From NCBI GenBank assembly GCA_017399105.1, contig JAFQEJ010000016.1, forward strand, positions 1-52,697: a stretch of 52,697 bases of DNA, given 5' to 3'. Below the pieces are notes generated by a model. That model was given only the letters and a program-made list of their open reading frames with translations. It was not told the origin of the DNA and searched no databases. The position numbers were made by a program, and so were the translations under genes. Positions 15,898 to 24,027 of the stretch are shown here, piece after piece. How positions within the stretch are numbered: the first letter of the stretch is position 1; every line of letters begins with the position of its first letter. The stretch comes from Clostridia bacterium (lineage in GTDB: Bacteria > Bacillota > Clostridia > Oscillospirales > CAG-272).

Positions 15898-17400
15898 ATG
15901 AAAGCAAAATCTATTGTTGCCCTTCTGCTTGCAGGGCTGATGCTGCTGTCTTCCTGCTCGAATGCTGCAGACAAGAACAGTGCAGTTACTACAGCAGCTC
16001 CGGTTGATACCACTCCGGTAGAAACCGAAGAGCCTAAGATCGAGCCCGAACTGCCCGATATCACATTTGATGGCAAGGACTTCCGATTCTATCAGTATGA
16101 AAACAGTGATACTTATCCCCGTTTTGACGAGATCTGGGTAGAGGATCAGAACGGTGAGCCGATCAATGATGCGGTTTACAAGAGAAACAGCGTTATTGAA
16201 GAAAAATATAAGACCAAAATCACCTTCACGACCGACGATTATATCACCTTCATGGATAATGTAAAGAAGTATGTAGGTGCCAGCGAGGATGTTTACGATG
16301 TGGTTCTTCCCATGGGCCACTGCGTTGCACACATGTATACATCCAATGTATTCTATAATCTGCACAATATTGAATATCTCGACTTTGAGAAGCCCTGGTG
16401 GGATCAGAACGCGATTGAGTCCTTTACGCTGGCAGGCTACATGCCCTTCGCTGTATCCGATATGCTGGTCAATGACAAGTCGGAGACTGCTGCCATTTAC
16501 TTCAACAAGAAGCTGGCTGCAGACTACAATGTAGGCAGCATTTATGAGCATGTTTATAACAATACATGGACCATGGATAAGCTGGCTGAGTTAGGCAAGA
16601 TGACATCCGAAGACCTCAACGGTGACAGCCAGTTCAACGATGAAGACCGTTACGGATTCCTTGCCGGCGATGAGGCGGTTACCGCCTTCCTTTACAGTGC
16701 GGGCGGTCGCTTCGTTTCCAAGGATGGTGACGGCTATCCGATTCTCTCCTTCCAGTCGGAGTACAACTATACTGCTATCCAGTATTATCTGGAAACCATT
16801 ATGTACGATGAACGTCTGACCAGAAATAACTCCTTTGTTGCCGATGCAAAGAGCACCACAAAGATGTTTGAAGAGGATCAGGGACTCTTCCTCTACGGTC
16901 AGCTGGGAACCACACAGGATCTGCGTGAGATGACCTCCGACTTCGGTATCGTTCCCGTTCCGAAATATCAGGCAAGCCAGGAGAATTATGCAAGTGAAGC
17001 TCTGGTCTTCAAGGGCAGTCTGATTGCCGTTCCGATTACTACTCAGAACACAGAGATGATCGGTATCATCGTTGAAGCGATGTCTGCTGAATCCAAATAC
17101 ACCGTAAGACCTGCCTTCTATGACACGGTGCTCAAGGACAAGGCAACCCGCGATGCGGAGTCTGTTGACATGCTCGATATCATTATCGACAACATGGTCT
17201 TTGACGTGGGCAACTATTACAATCTGGCTTACTTCGCAGACTACTTCCTCAGAATCACCGGTTCCGTTTACAACAGCGGAAACAAGGCATATCCTCAGCG
17301 CACCTCGGACATTGCTTCCTTCTACGCAAAGTATGAGAAGCAGATGAACAAGGCTCTGGAAGATCTGATCGAAACCATCGACGAATGGAATGAAATGTAA
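15898..17400 (+). CDS. Extracellular solute-binding lipoprotein, paralog 4
   Basis: A 500-aa lipoprotein (Cys20), the tandem partner of paralog 3. Differences are spread over the protein rather than clustered; several lie in the N-terminal linker and at surface-type positions. The calcium-like loop reads DLNGDSQFNDEDRYG, with one acidic ligand position changed to Asn compared with paralog 3. The start at 15898 has GAAAGGTTG upstream. Instead of the simple terminator found after paralog 3, it is followed 11 bp after its stop by the structured repeat at 17411-17581. Confidence 0.85.
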   Translation: MKAKSIVALLLAGLMLLSSCSNAADKNSAVTTAAPVDTTPVETEEPKIEPELPDITFDGKDFRFYQYENSDTYPRFDEIWVEDQNGEPINDAVYKRNSVIEEKYKTKITFTTDDYITFMDNVKKYVGASEDVYDVVLPMGHCVAHMYTSNVFYNLHNIEYLDFEKPWWDQNAIESFTLAGYMPFAVSDMLVNDKSETAAIYFNKKLAADYNVGSIYEHVYNNTWTMDKLAELGKMTSEDLNGDSQFNDEDRYGFLAGDEAVTAFLYSAGGRFVSKDGDGYPILSFQSEYNYTAIQYYLETIMYDERLTRNNSFVADAKSTTKMFEEDQGLFLYGQLGTTQDLREMTSDFGIVPVPKYQASQENYASEALVFKGSLIAVPITTQNTEMIGIIVEAMSAESKYTVRPAFYDTVLKDKATRDAESVDMLDIIIDNMVFDVGNYYNLAYFADYFLRITGSVYNSGNKAYPQRTSDIASFYAKYEKQMNKALEDLIETIDEWNEM

Positions 17401-17410
17401 TCTGATATAT

Positions 17411-17581
17411 AAAAAGGGGCTGTTGCAAATGGAACATTTACAACAGCCCAGCCCCCAAATCTTCGATTATGGGGGCGTTTATTGATTGGTTTTAGGGCAT
17501 GCAATGCCCTGAAATGACGGTCTTTGATCGGTAAAATCAATATCCAAGGGCTGACGCATGGCAATTGCGACAGCCCTTTTT
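17411..17581. repeat. Structured multi-hairpin repeat, intact copy
   Basis: The element starts AAAAAGGGGCTGTTGC and ends GCGACAGCCCTTTTT, so its ends form imperfect inverted repeats. It holds five hairpins: H1 17417-17449; H2 17452-17475 (CCCCC/GGGGG with one bulged A); H3 17494-17510 (AGGGCAT/ATGCCCT); H4 17518-17530; H5 17547-17577, followed by five T. In addition ATTGATT (17481-17487) pairs with AATCAAT (17535-17541), enclosing H3 and H4. The copy at 52380 keeps these pairings through paired substitutions. It has no coding capacity. The T-run after H5 and the A-run before H1 make it a plausible bidirectional terminator. It may be a MITE-like mobile element. Confidence 0.75.
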
Positions 17582-17644
17582 GTGCATATCGCCAAAATCA
17601 GAGCGGCTTATTTTAGGCAATTAGCTATTTTATACAACTCAAGC

Positions 17645-17673
17645 TTGACATCACAGCAATGTTAAGGTATAAT
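17645..17673 (+). promoter_or_regulatory. Promoter of solute-binding lipoprotein 5
   Basis: TTGACA (17645-17650), a 17-bp spacer and TATAAT (17668-17673). It is unrelated in its flanks to the promoters of paralogs 3 and 4. Confidence 0.8.
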
Positions 17674-17726
17674 GAACATACTACCATTATGATTTATTCA
17701 TAATATATTTATTCGGAGGAAACATT

Positions 17727-19238
17727 ATGAAAAGAACTGCAACCCTGCTTCTTGCACTTCTGCTTGCGGCAAGCTCGATTATGAGCGTATCCTGTTCGGA
17801 ATCGGATAAAACCGATGGGGCAACCACGACAGCGGCACCTGTTGATACTACACCGGTGGAAACCGAAGAGCCGAGAATTGAACCCGATCTGCCCGACATC
17901 ACCTTCGACGGTGCAGACATCAAGTTCTATCAGTACAGAAACTCTGACACTTATCCTTACTTCCATGAAATTTGGGTAGAAGATCAGAACGGCGAGCCGA
18001 TCAATGACGCGGTTTACAAGAGAAACAGTCTTATTGAAGAAAGATATCAGACCAAGATTACCTTCACCGAGGATGAGTACATCACTTTCATGAACAACGT
18101 CAAGAAGAATGTCAGCGCAAGCGAAAATGTGCATGACGTTATTCTTCCGATGGGTCACTGCGTAGCGCATATGTACACATCCAATGTATTCTATAACCTC
18201 CACGCGATCGAATATCTCGATTTCGAAAAGCCCTGGTGGGATCAGGATGCGCTGGAAGCATTCACACTGGCGGACTACATGCCCTTCGCTGTATCCGACC
18301 TGCTTGTAAATGCGAAGTCTGTTACATCTACCGTACTCTTCAATAAGAAGCTTGCTGATGACTATCAGGTAGGCAATCTTTACGATGAGGTTTACAACAA
18401 CACATGGACAATCGAAACCATGATCAACAAGGGTAAGATGGTTTCGGAAGATCTTAACGGTGACAGCAATTATGATGATGAAGACCGCTACGGCATCGTC
18501 TGCGGCGACGACCCTGTTACCGCGCTCTTTGCTTCTGTCGGCGGCAGGATTGTTTCCAAGGACGCTGACGGTTATCCTGTGCTCTCCTTTGCAAATGAGT
18601 ATAACTATACCGCAATTCAGTATTATCTTGAAAACCTGATGTATGACGAGCGCCTGACCAGAAACAATTCCTTCGTTCCCAACTCCAAGGGCTCTACCGA
18701 TATGTTCAAGGATAATCAGGGGCTCTTCCTCTTCGGTTCGCTCTCTACAACGCAGTCGATGCGTGAAATGGAAGCTGACTTTGGTGTGCTCCCCGTACCG
18801 AAGTACACGGTTGAGCAGGATTATGCATGCTCGGTATCGCCCTTCGCAGGAAGCTTAATCGCTGTTCCGATCACCACACAGAATACAGAGATGATCGGTG
18901 TGATCGTTGAAGCTATGTCGGCTGAATCCAAGTATACAGTTGTTCCCGCGCTTTATGACACCGTATTCAAGGATAAATCCACGCGCGATGAAGAATCTGT
19001 CGATATGCTCGACATCATCTTCGATTCTATGACCTTTGATGTGGGTGATTACTACGGTTTGGCAGGCTTCCAGGATGTATTCCTCAGAATCACCGGCTCG
19101 GTTTACGAGAACAATGTCGACAAGTCCTATCCGCAGCAGACCTCGGATATTGCTTCCTTCTATGCAAAACATGAAAAGAAGCTGAACAAGGCACTGGAGG
19201 ATCTGATTGAGACCATCGATGAGTGGAAGGGCATGTAA
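17727..19238 (+). CDS. Extracellular solute-binding lipoprotein, paralog 5
   Basis: A 503-aa lipoprotein with lipobox MSVSC (Cys23). It is closely related to paralogs 3 and 4, with the same TTAAPVDTTPVETEEP linker and MGHCVAHMYTSNVFYNLH block, but clearly more diverged in the middle. Its calcium-like loop is DLNGDSNYDDEDRYG. CGGAGG precedes the ATG by 7 nt. It is a single-gene unit between the structured repeat and a terminator. Ligand unknown; the divergence from paralogs 3 and 4 suggests a different sugar. Confidence 0.85.
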   Translation: MKRTATLLLALLLAASSIMSVSCSESDKTDGATTTAAPVDTTPVETEEPRIEPDLPDITFDGADIKFYQYRNSDTYPYFHEIWVEDQNGEPINDAVYKRNSLIEERYQTKITFTEDEYITFMNNVKKNVSASENVHDVILPMGHCVAHMYTSNVFYNLHAIEYLDFEKPWWDQDALEAFTLADYMPFAVSDLLVNAKSVTSTVLFNKKLADDYQVGNLYDEVYNNTWTIETMINKGKMVSEDLNGDSNYDDEDRYGIVCGDDPVTALFASVGGRIVSKDADGYPVLSFANEYNYTAIQYYLENLMYDERLTRNNSFVPNSKGSTDMFKDNQGLFLFGSLSTTQSMREMEADFGVLPVPKYTVEQDYACSVSPFAGSLIAVPITTQNTEMIGVIVEAMSAESKYTVVPALYDTVFKDKSTRDEESVDMLDIIFDSMTFDVGDYYGLAGFQDVFLRITGSVYENNVDKSYPQQTSDIASFYAKHEKKLNKALEDLIETIDEWKGM

Positions 19239-19266
19239 TAAACAAAAATCATTATTAAACACGTAC

Positions 19267-19302
19267 AAAAGAGCTTGCGCTGCAGAAGCGGCAAGCTCTT
19301 TT
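19267..19302 (+). terminator. Terminator of solute-binding lipoprotein 5
   Basis: AAAAGAGCTTGC (19267-19278) pairs with GCAAGCTCTTTT (19291-19302). Strong Rho-independent hairpin. Confidence 0.8.
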
Positions 19303-19346
19303 GACATTTTAGCACAAGTCCATAAAAACGGACAATAGACAAAAAG

Positions 19347-19387
19347 AACCTCTTATGGTAGAATAAAAGAAACTACCATAAGAGGTT
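19347..19387. repeat. 15-bp inverted repeat at the head of a decayed insertion sequence
   Basis: AACCTCTTATGGTAG (19347-19361) and its exact complement (19373-19387) flank an 11-nt loop just upstream of the decayed orfA start. It is probably part of the insertion sequence's control region. The left end of that sequence may lie near 19310, where the run TAGACAAAAA (19337-19346) is also found just inside the IS3 end at the right edge of the window. Confidence 0.45.
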
Positions 19388-19392
19388 TTGTC

Positions 19393-19726
19393 ATGCCAGG
19401 AAAATATTGTCACATATGAGCATATGAAAAAGAAATAATGGAATTGAGAGCATAAGAGAAACGAGGAAAGAAATAAGTGAGAAATACTGAATCAGCATAA
19501 AGCAGATAGGAAATTTCATCACAAGATATAATCGCCGCCAAGAAAAATAGCGGCAGGAGTCGCCATTAAGAAGAAAGGCAGATCAGCGATGGACTGTGTA
19601 GTAACAGAAGAGGACAAGCTCGCAGAACTGCGATACAAGCTGACCCGTAAGGACGCGCGAACCAAACAGCTGGAGATGGAAAATGAGTTGCTGCGGGATT
19701 TTCACTCACGTACAGGAAGGAAGTGA
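19393..19726 (+). pseudogene. Decayed IS3-family orfA (transposase helix-turn-helix subunit)
   Basis: Pieces of one orfA protein are readable in different frames. The start is MPGKYCHI, then AYEKEIMELRA interrupted by stops. KQIGNFITRYNRRQEK follows in another frame. Finally an open 45-aa piece from 19589 contains DKLAELRYKLTRKDARTKQL and MENELLRDF, the leucine-zipper end typical of IS3 OrfA. Several stops and frameshifts make it non-functional. No orfB follows. The remaining bases to 19799 hold nothing recognisable. Confidence 0.7.
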
Positions 19727-19799
19727 GAACAAGTCATTTTAGGACAGGACAATCCCAGGATAATATACTTATAAAATGCTGCTTTTAGAGGTTAAAAGC

Positions 19800-20861
19800 T
19801 CAGCCGATCACAACCTCATGACCGCATTCAGCCGAAGCATAAATCGCGTCAATCATCTTCATCAGCATAACGCCGTCCTCAGCAGGCGCACGGCAGGGAA
19901 TACCGTTCTGTACGCAGTCCACATAGTGAGCAATCTCACGCTCAAACAGTCCGTTGAAGCTGAGCGCAGTATTGCCCGAGGGGGTTATGTCAACAAACAT
20001 GCCGTTCATATCGGTAAAGAACTGGATTCCCGGATCAAGCTTGGCGCCCGATTTGGTACCGAAAAGCTCGATTGTGCCTGTGTCCGACTTAATGTTCAGA
20101 TTGAAGGAAGCTTCCACCGACAGCACAAGTCCGTTGTCGAAACGGATCATTGCCGAAGCCATATCTTCCACATTGTGCTCATACTTGCCCACCGAGGTGG
20201 AAACATAACCCTTTTCGCCCGCTGCACGGTCATTGCCCAGATTGTTGAAGGTCACACCGTAAGCAGAGATCGGATTGGGGCATCCGCCAAGATAACGTAC
20301 CAGATCCATGACATGCACGCCAAGATCGATGAGAGGGCCGCCGCCCGAGTAAGCCTTGTCGCCGAACCATCCGCCGGGGCAGCCGTTGCGGCGCAGATAG
20401 GTTGCCTTCGCATAGTAAAGGTCGCCCATATCGCCGGCATCGATGAACTTCTTCACAATCTCCGCATCATTGCCAAAACGGCGAACAAAGCCGATCTGAA
20501 GCAGCTTGCCGCATCTCTTTGCGGTGTCGAGCATCAGCTGCGCTTCCTCCTGATTCATCGCCATAGGCTTTTCGCAGAGTACATTGACACCTGCCTCCAG
20601 CGCCAGTACAGTCATCGGGCAGTGTGCAGAGTTCCATGTGCAGACACTCACCGCGTCCAGCGTTTCGTTTGCCAGCATCTCGCGTGCATCGGTGTACCAG
20701 CGAGGCACATTGTATCTCTCGGCGTAAGCCTTGACCTTTGCCTCGTCAATGTCGCAGACCGCAGCAACATCCACGCGGTCGGGAAGCGCCTTGTAGCCTG
20801 CCATATGACTGTGCGAAATGCCGCCGCAGCCAATAATACCAACTTTGATTTTCTCTGACAT
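19800..20861 (-). CDS. Gfo/Idh/MocA-family sugar oxidoreductase
   Basis: A 353-aa NAD(P)-dependent oxidoreductase acting on a sugar or sugar acid. The N-terminal Rossmann fold shows VGIIGCGGISHSH (about 7-19) and VCEKPMAMN (about 94-102), the family's catalytic-Lys EKP motif. The C-terminal beta-sheet domain includes GGPLIDLGVHVMDLVRYLGG, with the conserved Asp and His. CGGAGG precedes the start. It lies 26 nt downstream of the GH130-like gene on the same strand, so the enzyme probably processes a sugar released by that gene's product. Confidence 0.9.
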   Translation of the reverse strand: MSEKIKVGIIGCGGISHSHMAGYKALPDRVDVAAVCDIDEAKVKAYAERYNVPRWYTDAREMLANETLDAVSVCTWNSAHCPMTVLALEAGVNVLCEKPMAMNQEEAQLMLDTAKRCGKLLQIGFVRRFGNDAEIVKKFIDAGDMGDLYYAKATYLRRNGCPGGWFGDKAYSGGGPLIDLGVHVMDLVRYLGGCPNPISAYGVTFNNLGNDRAAGEKGYVSTSVGKYEHNVEDMASAMIRFDNGLVLSVEASFNLNIKSDTGTIELFGTKSGAKLDPGIQFFTDMNGMFVDITPSGNTALSFNGLFEREIAHYVDCVQNGIPCRAPAEDGVMLMKMIDAIYASAECGHEVVIG

Positions 20862-20887
20862 AATGTGTTACCTCCGTTTAAAAACGT

Positions 20888-21955
20888 TTATGATTCTTGT
20901 TGTTGTGACTCCTCGCAGTAAAGGAACATGTCAAGATCGAAATCCTTCGCGTCCCAGCCCTGTGCAAATGTCCATTTTCCCTTATATTTGACCAGCCCGC
21001 CCCAGGAAAGTGTACCACCGTCGGCAAGCTGAAGCTGATGCCTGTAGTCACCGATGCTGTAGAGTGCCTGTCCCGCCTTGAACTGACCGTTTTTATCGCT
21101 GTAGAAGAAATCGAGGATCAGCTTGTCTCCCATTACCACAGCACAGGCAACCTCGTGGAGATGTCCCTTGCTGCTGACATCGAGATACTCACAGCACTCA
21201 AAATCCCAGTGAAGCATATCCTTCGAGTGACCGATGTACTGCTTGCCTCCGCAACCTTCGCTGATAAACATCAGATATTCACCGCCGATTCTCACAGCCT
21301 GTCCGCTCTCATCCTTGGGAAGCACCGCAGCCTTTACCCAAAACTTCGATATTTCGATGGGCACCACAAGACCGCCCCGCTCCCAATGTATAAGATCCTT
21401 CGAGGTTGCATACTTCATGTCAACGCCAAGTCCCACCTTGTAATCCGACTCTGCGTTCGCCTTTGCAAGCGCCGCAGGATCCGGCTCATAGATGCCGTTG
21501 TAGAACATGACATAGCCGCCCTCGTAGGGATAAACCTTGGGATCCTCCACCGAAATCAGCTCATTGTCTTCCACCGGGTAGAGAAGCGGCTCTCTGCAGT
21601 CCTCCCATTTCTCACCGTCATAGATCGCCAGCCCGATTCTCGAGCAGAGCGTCTCCTTCTTGGGCGCAGCACGGTAGAACATGTAAATCTTCTCATCCTT
21701 CACAAGCAGCGACGGATTGAATAAAAAGCCGCACTTCCAGCCGATATCCAGCGGATCGTACCACTGCTCCGCCTTGTGGAAGGTTGCCTCTTCCATCAGA
21801 CGAAAAGGACCGATCTGCCAGTCACGCTTCTCTCCGTAAGCCTCTTCAGCGCTGAACTGCAGCGTGGAAAGCCTGTCAATAGCACCCGATTGCTTCTGCT
21901 TGGTGGCAGCAATATATTGTTCGGCAAGATATGCCTTCTTTTCGATTTCGTTCAT
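20888..21955 (-). CDS. GH130-like glycosidase/phosphorylase
   Basis: A 355-aa five-bladed beta-propeller-type protein resembling GH130, which holds phosphorylases and hydrolases for beta-mannosides and related glycosides. Seen motifs are FNPSLLVKDEKIYMFYRA, RIGLAIYDG, VEDPKVYPYEGGYVMFYNG (the family EDPR-like motif) and ATSKDLIHWERGG. No signal peptide. AAAGGAGA precedes the ATG. Only a weak minus-strand promoter (TATGCT near 22010) is visible upstream. It leads a two-gene operon with the Gfo/Idh gene. Assignment to GH130 rather than another propeller family (GH32/43/68-like) is likely but not proven. Confidence 0.7.
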   Translation of the reverse strand: MNEIEKKAYLAEQYIAATKQKQSGAIDRLSTLQFSAEEAYGEKRDWQIGPFRLMEEATFHKAEQWYDPLDIGWKCGFLFNPSLLVKDEKIYMFYRAAPKKETLCSRIGLAIYDGEKWEDCREPLLYPVEDNELISVEDPKVYPYEGGYVMFYNGIYEPDPAALAKANAESDYKVGLGVDMKYATSKDLIHWERGGLVVPIEISKFWVKAAVLPKDESGQAVRIGGEYLMFISEGCGGKQYIGHSKDMLHWDFECCEYLDVSSKGHLHEVACAVVMGDKLILDFFYSDKNGQFKAGQALYSIGDYRHQLQLADGGTLSWGGLVKYKGKWTFAQGWDAKDFDLDMFLYCEESQQQES

Positions 21956-22164
21956 GAATGTCTCTCCTTTACACAGTCAAAAATGCTGACCTTGTTTTCT
22001 AAAGGATAGCATATTTGATGTCAGGAAGATAGCACAAATGTGACCTGTTTCGGGACGAATATGCACTGATGAAATCCTCAATCTCTACTATAACACAGGA
22101 TTCCCATTTTGGCAAGAGGTAAATTTTCGACTTTAGCAGTTTAGTTCCCGCAATTTCAAATTGC

Positions 22165-22193
22165 TTTACAAATAACTCTGCCGGTGATATACT
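22165..22193 (+). promoter_or_regulatory. Promoter of the XRE regulator gene
   Basis: TTTACA (22165-22170), a 17-bp spacer and TATACT (22188-22193). Confidence 0.65.
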
Positions 22194-22237
22194 TATTATG
22201 AAAAAAACGAAATAATCCTATCAACAGGAGGTAATTT

Positions 22238-22690
22238 ATGAACCTGTCTGCCATCATCCGAACAATCCGTGACCATAATCATCTGACACAAGATGCTCTT
22301 GCCGAAAAGCTTCATGTCACCCGTCAGGCTGTATCACGCTGGGAGTGCGGAGAATCAATCCCCGACATTGATACCCTCAAGCAGATATCCGCCCTTTTCG
22401 GCATATCCGTCGATGAACTTCTCAGCGTAGAGCGTAACCGCATCTGCCAATGCTGTACCTATCCTCTCCATAACATCGAAGAGCTGGGAACCGAAGCCGA
22501 TGGAAGCATCAATACCGATTATTGTATCTATTGCTATAAGGATGGCGCATGGGTCGATCCCAACTATACCGTGCAGGATGTGATAGAATATACCGTCCCT
22601 TTTATGACCTCGCCCACTATGAGCGCCGAGCAGGCAAGAGAATATCTCGAAAAACTGGTTCCAACCCTCAAACGCTGGCGAAAAGAATAA
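22238..22690 (+). CDS. XRE regulator with C-terminal zinc ribbon
   Basis: A 150-aa protein. The N-terminal XRE helix-turn-helix (DALAEKLHVTRQAVSRWECGES, about 19-40) is followed by a putative zinc-ribbon part with CQCC and CIYC pairs (about 69-104). The C-terminal MSAEQAREYLEKLVPTLKRW occurs in related small clostridial proteins. It may sense metal or redox state. AGGAGG precedes the ATG. It is a single-gene unit, convergent with the oxidoreductase operon and sharing its terminator. Confidence 0.85.
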   Translation: MNLSAIIRTIRDHNHLTQDALAEKLHVTRQAVSRWECGESIPDIDTLKQISALFGISVDELLSVERNRICQCCTYPLHNIEELGTEADGSINTDYCIYCYKDGAWVDPNYTVQDVIEYTVPFMTSPTMSAEQAREYLEKLVPTLKRWRKE

Positions 22691-22691
22691 C

Positions 22692-22731
22692 AAAAAGGCT
22701 GCCGCATTTTCACATGCAGCAGCCGATTTTT
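22692..22731. terminator. Bidirectional terminator between XRE gene and oxidoreductase operon
   Basis: GGCTGC (22697-22702) and GCAGCC (22719-22724), flanked by AAAAA and TTTTT, so it can serve both converging transcripts. Confidence 0.75.
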
Positions 22732-22736
22732 ATATG

Positions 22737-23273
22737 TTATGCCTTGTAATTGAATCCGATCTCCAGCGCCTTCTTGTTTTTCTCAATCAGCGCAGCCTTG
22801 GATTCGGGAATGCTCTCGACCATGTGACCGAGGAAGGTCTCATAGCTGAACAGCCCCGTTACCGCCATCACATAGCCAAGCATGATGACATTCGCAAAGC
22901 CGGTAAGTCCGTTTTCGTTTGCAAGACCGGTTGCGGGAATGTAGTAAGCGGTAATGTCTTCTCGCTCACTCTTCTTTGCAATCAGCGTGCTGTCAGCAAA
23001 GAGAATACCGCCCGCCTTGATCTTGCTCTCGAACTTGTCGTAGGACGCGATGTTGAATGCAATCAGTACATCGGGTGTTGTAACCAGCGGAGAGCCGATC
23101 TCCTCATCCGAGATGATCACGCTGCAGTTGGAGGTACCGCCGCGCATTTCGGGACCGTAGGAAGAAAGGAAGGAAACCTGCTTGCCCTCGTACATGCCGG
23201 TCTTGGCAATCTGCTTGCCCGAGAACTGTACGCCCTGACCGCCGAATCCGGCGATAAGAATACCTGTAGTCAT
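22737..23273 (-). CDS. 2-oxoacid:ferredoxin oxidoreductase, gamma subunit
   Basis: A 178-aa gamma subunit (KorC/VorA/PorG type) of a thiamine-dependent 2-oxoacid:ferredoxin oxidoreductase. The signature GILIAGFGGQGVQFSGK lies at the start and SYGPEMRGGTSNCSVIIS at about 38-55. Last gene of the operon, 1 nt after the beta subunit; its GGAGG lies inside the end of that gene. The separate alpha, beta, gamma and delta polypeptides fit 2-oxoglutarate- or branched-chain 2-oxoacid-type enzymes. Confidence 0.93.
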   Translation of the reverse strand: MTTGILIAGFGGQGVQFSGKQIAKTGMYEGKQVSFLSSYGPEMRGGTSNCSVIISDEEIGSPLVTTPDVLIAFNIASYDKFESKIKAGGILFADSTLIAKKSEREDITAYYIPATGLANENGLTGFANVIMLGYVMAVTGLFSYETFLGHMVESIPESKAALIEKNKKALEIGFNYKA

Positions 23274-23274
23274 C

Positions 23275-24027
23275 TTACGCTTCCTCCTTTGTAATGTCCT
23301 TGTATACGCCCAGCGGATAGAAGGGAATCATGTCGGATTCGACCCACTTCAACGCATCTGTGGGAGACATACCCCAGTTTGTGGGACAGGTGGAAAGCAC
23401 CTCAACAATCGAGAAGCCCTTCTTGTTCAGCTGCATGTCAAATGCCTTGCGGATTGCCTTCTTGGCAGCGATAACATGCTTGGGAGAGTTCACCGCAACA
23501 CGCTCTGCATAAGCAGTACCGTCAAGAGTGGAGAGCATCTCGCAGACATGGATGGGCGAACCCTGAATTTTTCTGTCACGTCCGTAAGGGCTGGTGGTTG
23601 TAACCTGACCGGGCATGGTGGTAGGAGCCATCTGACCGCCTGTCATGCCGTAGATTGCATTGTTGATAAAGATAATGGTCACATTTTCACCGCGAGCCGC
23701 AATATGTACAGTCTCAGCGGTACCGATTGCCGCCAGGTCGCCGTCACCCTGATAGGTGAAGACCACCGACTCGGGCAGCGAACGCTTCACGCCGGTAGCT
23801 ACCGCCGGAGCACGTCCGTGAGCAGCCTCGATCATGTCGCAGTTGAAATAATTATATGCAAAAACAGAGCATCCGACAGGCGCGATACCGATCGTTCTGT
23901 CCTCAACGCCCAGTTCATCGATTACTTCGGCAACCAGTCTGTGCACGATGCCGTGTGTACAGCCCGGGCAATAGTGGAAGGGGACATCCGCCAGTGCCTT
24001 CGGCTTTTCAAATACTACCTTGCTCAT
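23275..24027 (-). CDS. 2-oxoacid:ferredoxin oxidoreductase, beta (TPP-binding) subunit
   Basis: A 250-aa subunit that binds thiamine pyrophosphate. CPGCTHG (about 20-26) is typical of the beta subunit, and the TPP/Mg site appears as GDGDLAAIG...NNAIYGMTGGQ. Its ATG overlaps the alpha stop (TGATG), implying translational coupling. It pairs with alpha to decarboxylate the 2-oxoacid to acyl-CoA, passing electrons through the delta iron-sulfur subunit to ferredoxin. Confidence 0.94.
   Translation of the reverse strand: MSKVVFEKPKALADVPFHYCPGCTHGIVHRLVAEVIDELGVEDRTIGIAPVGCSVFAYNYFNCDMIEAAHGRAPAVATGVKRSLPESVVFTYQGDGDLAAIGTAETVHIAARGENVTIIFINNAIYGMTGGQMAPTTMPGQVTTTSPYGRDRKIQGSPIHVCEMLSTLDGTAYAERVAVNSPKHVIAAKKAIRKAFDMQLNKKGFSIVEVLSTCPTNWGMSPTDALKWVESDMIPFYPLGVYKDITKEEA

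Noticed and set aside
17411..17581. CRISPR array or tandem repeat
   Set aside because: The internal hairpins are all different, and no direct repeat-spacer pattern is present.
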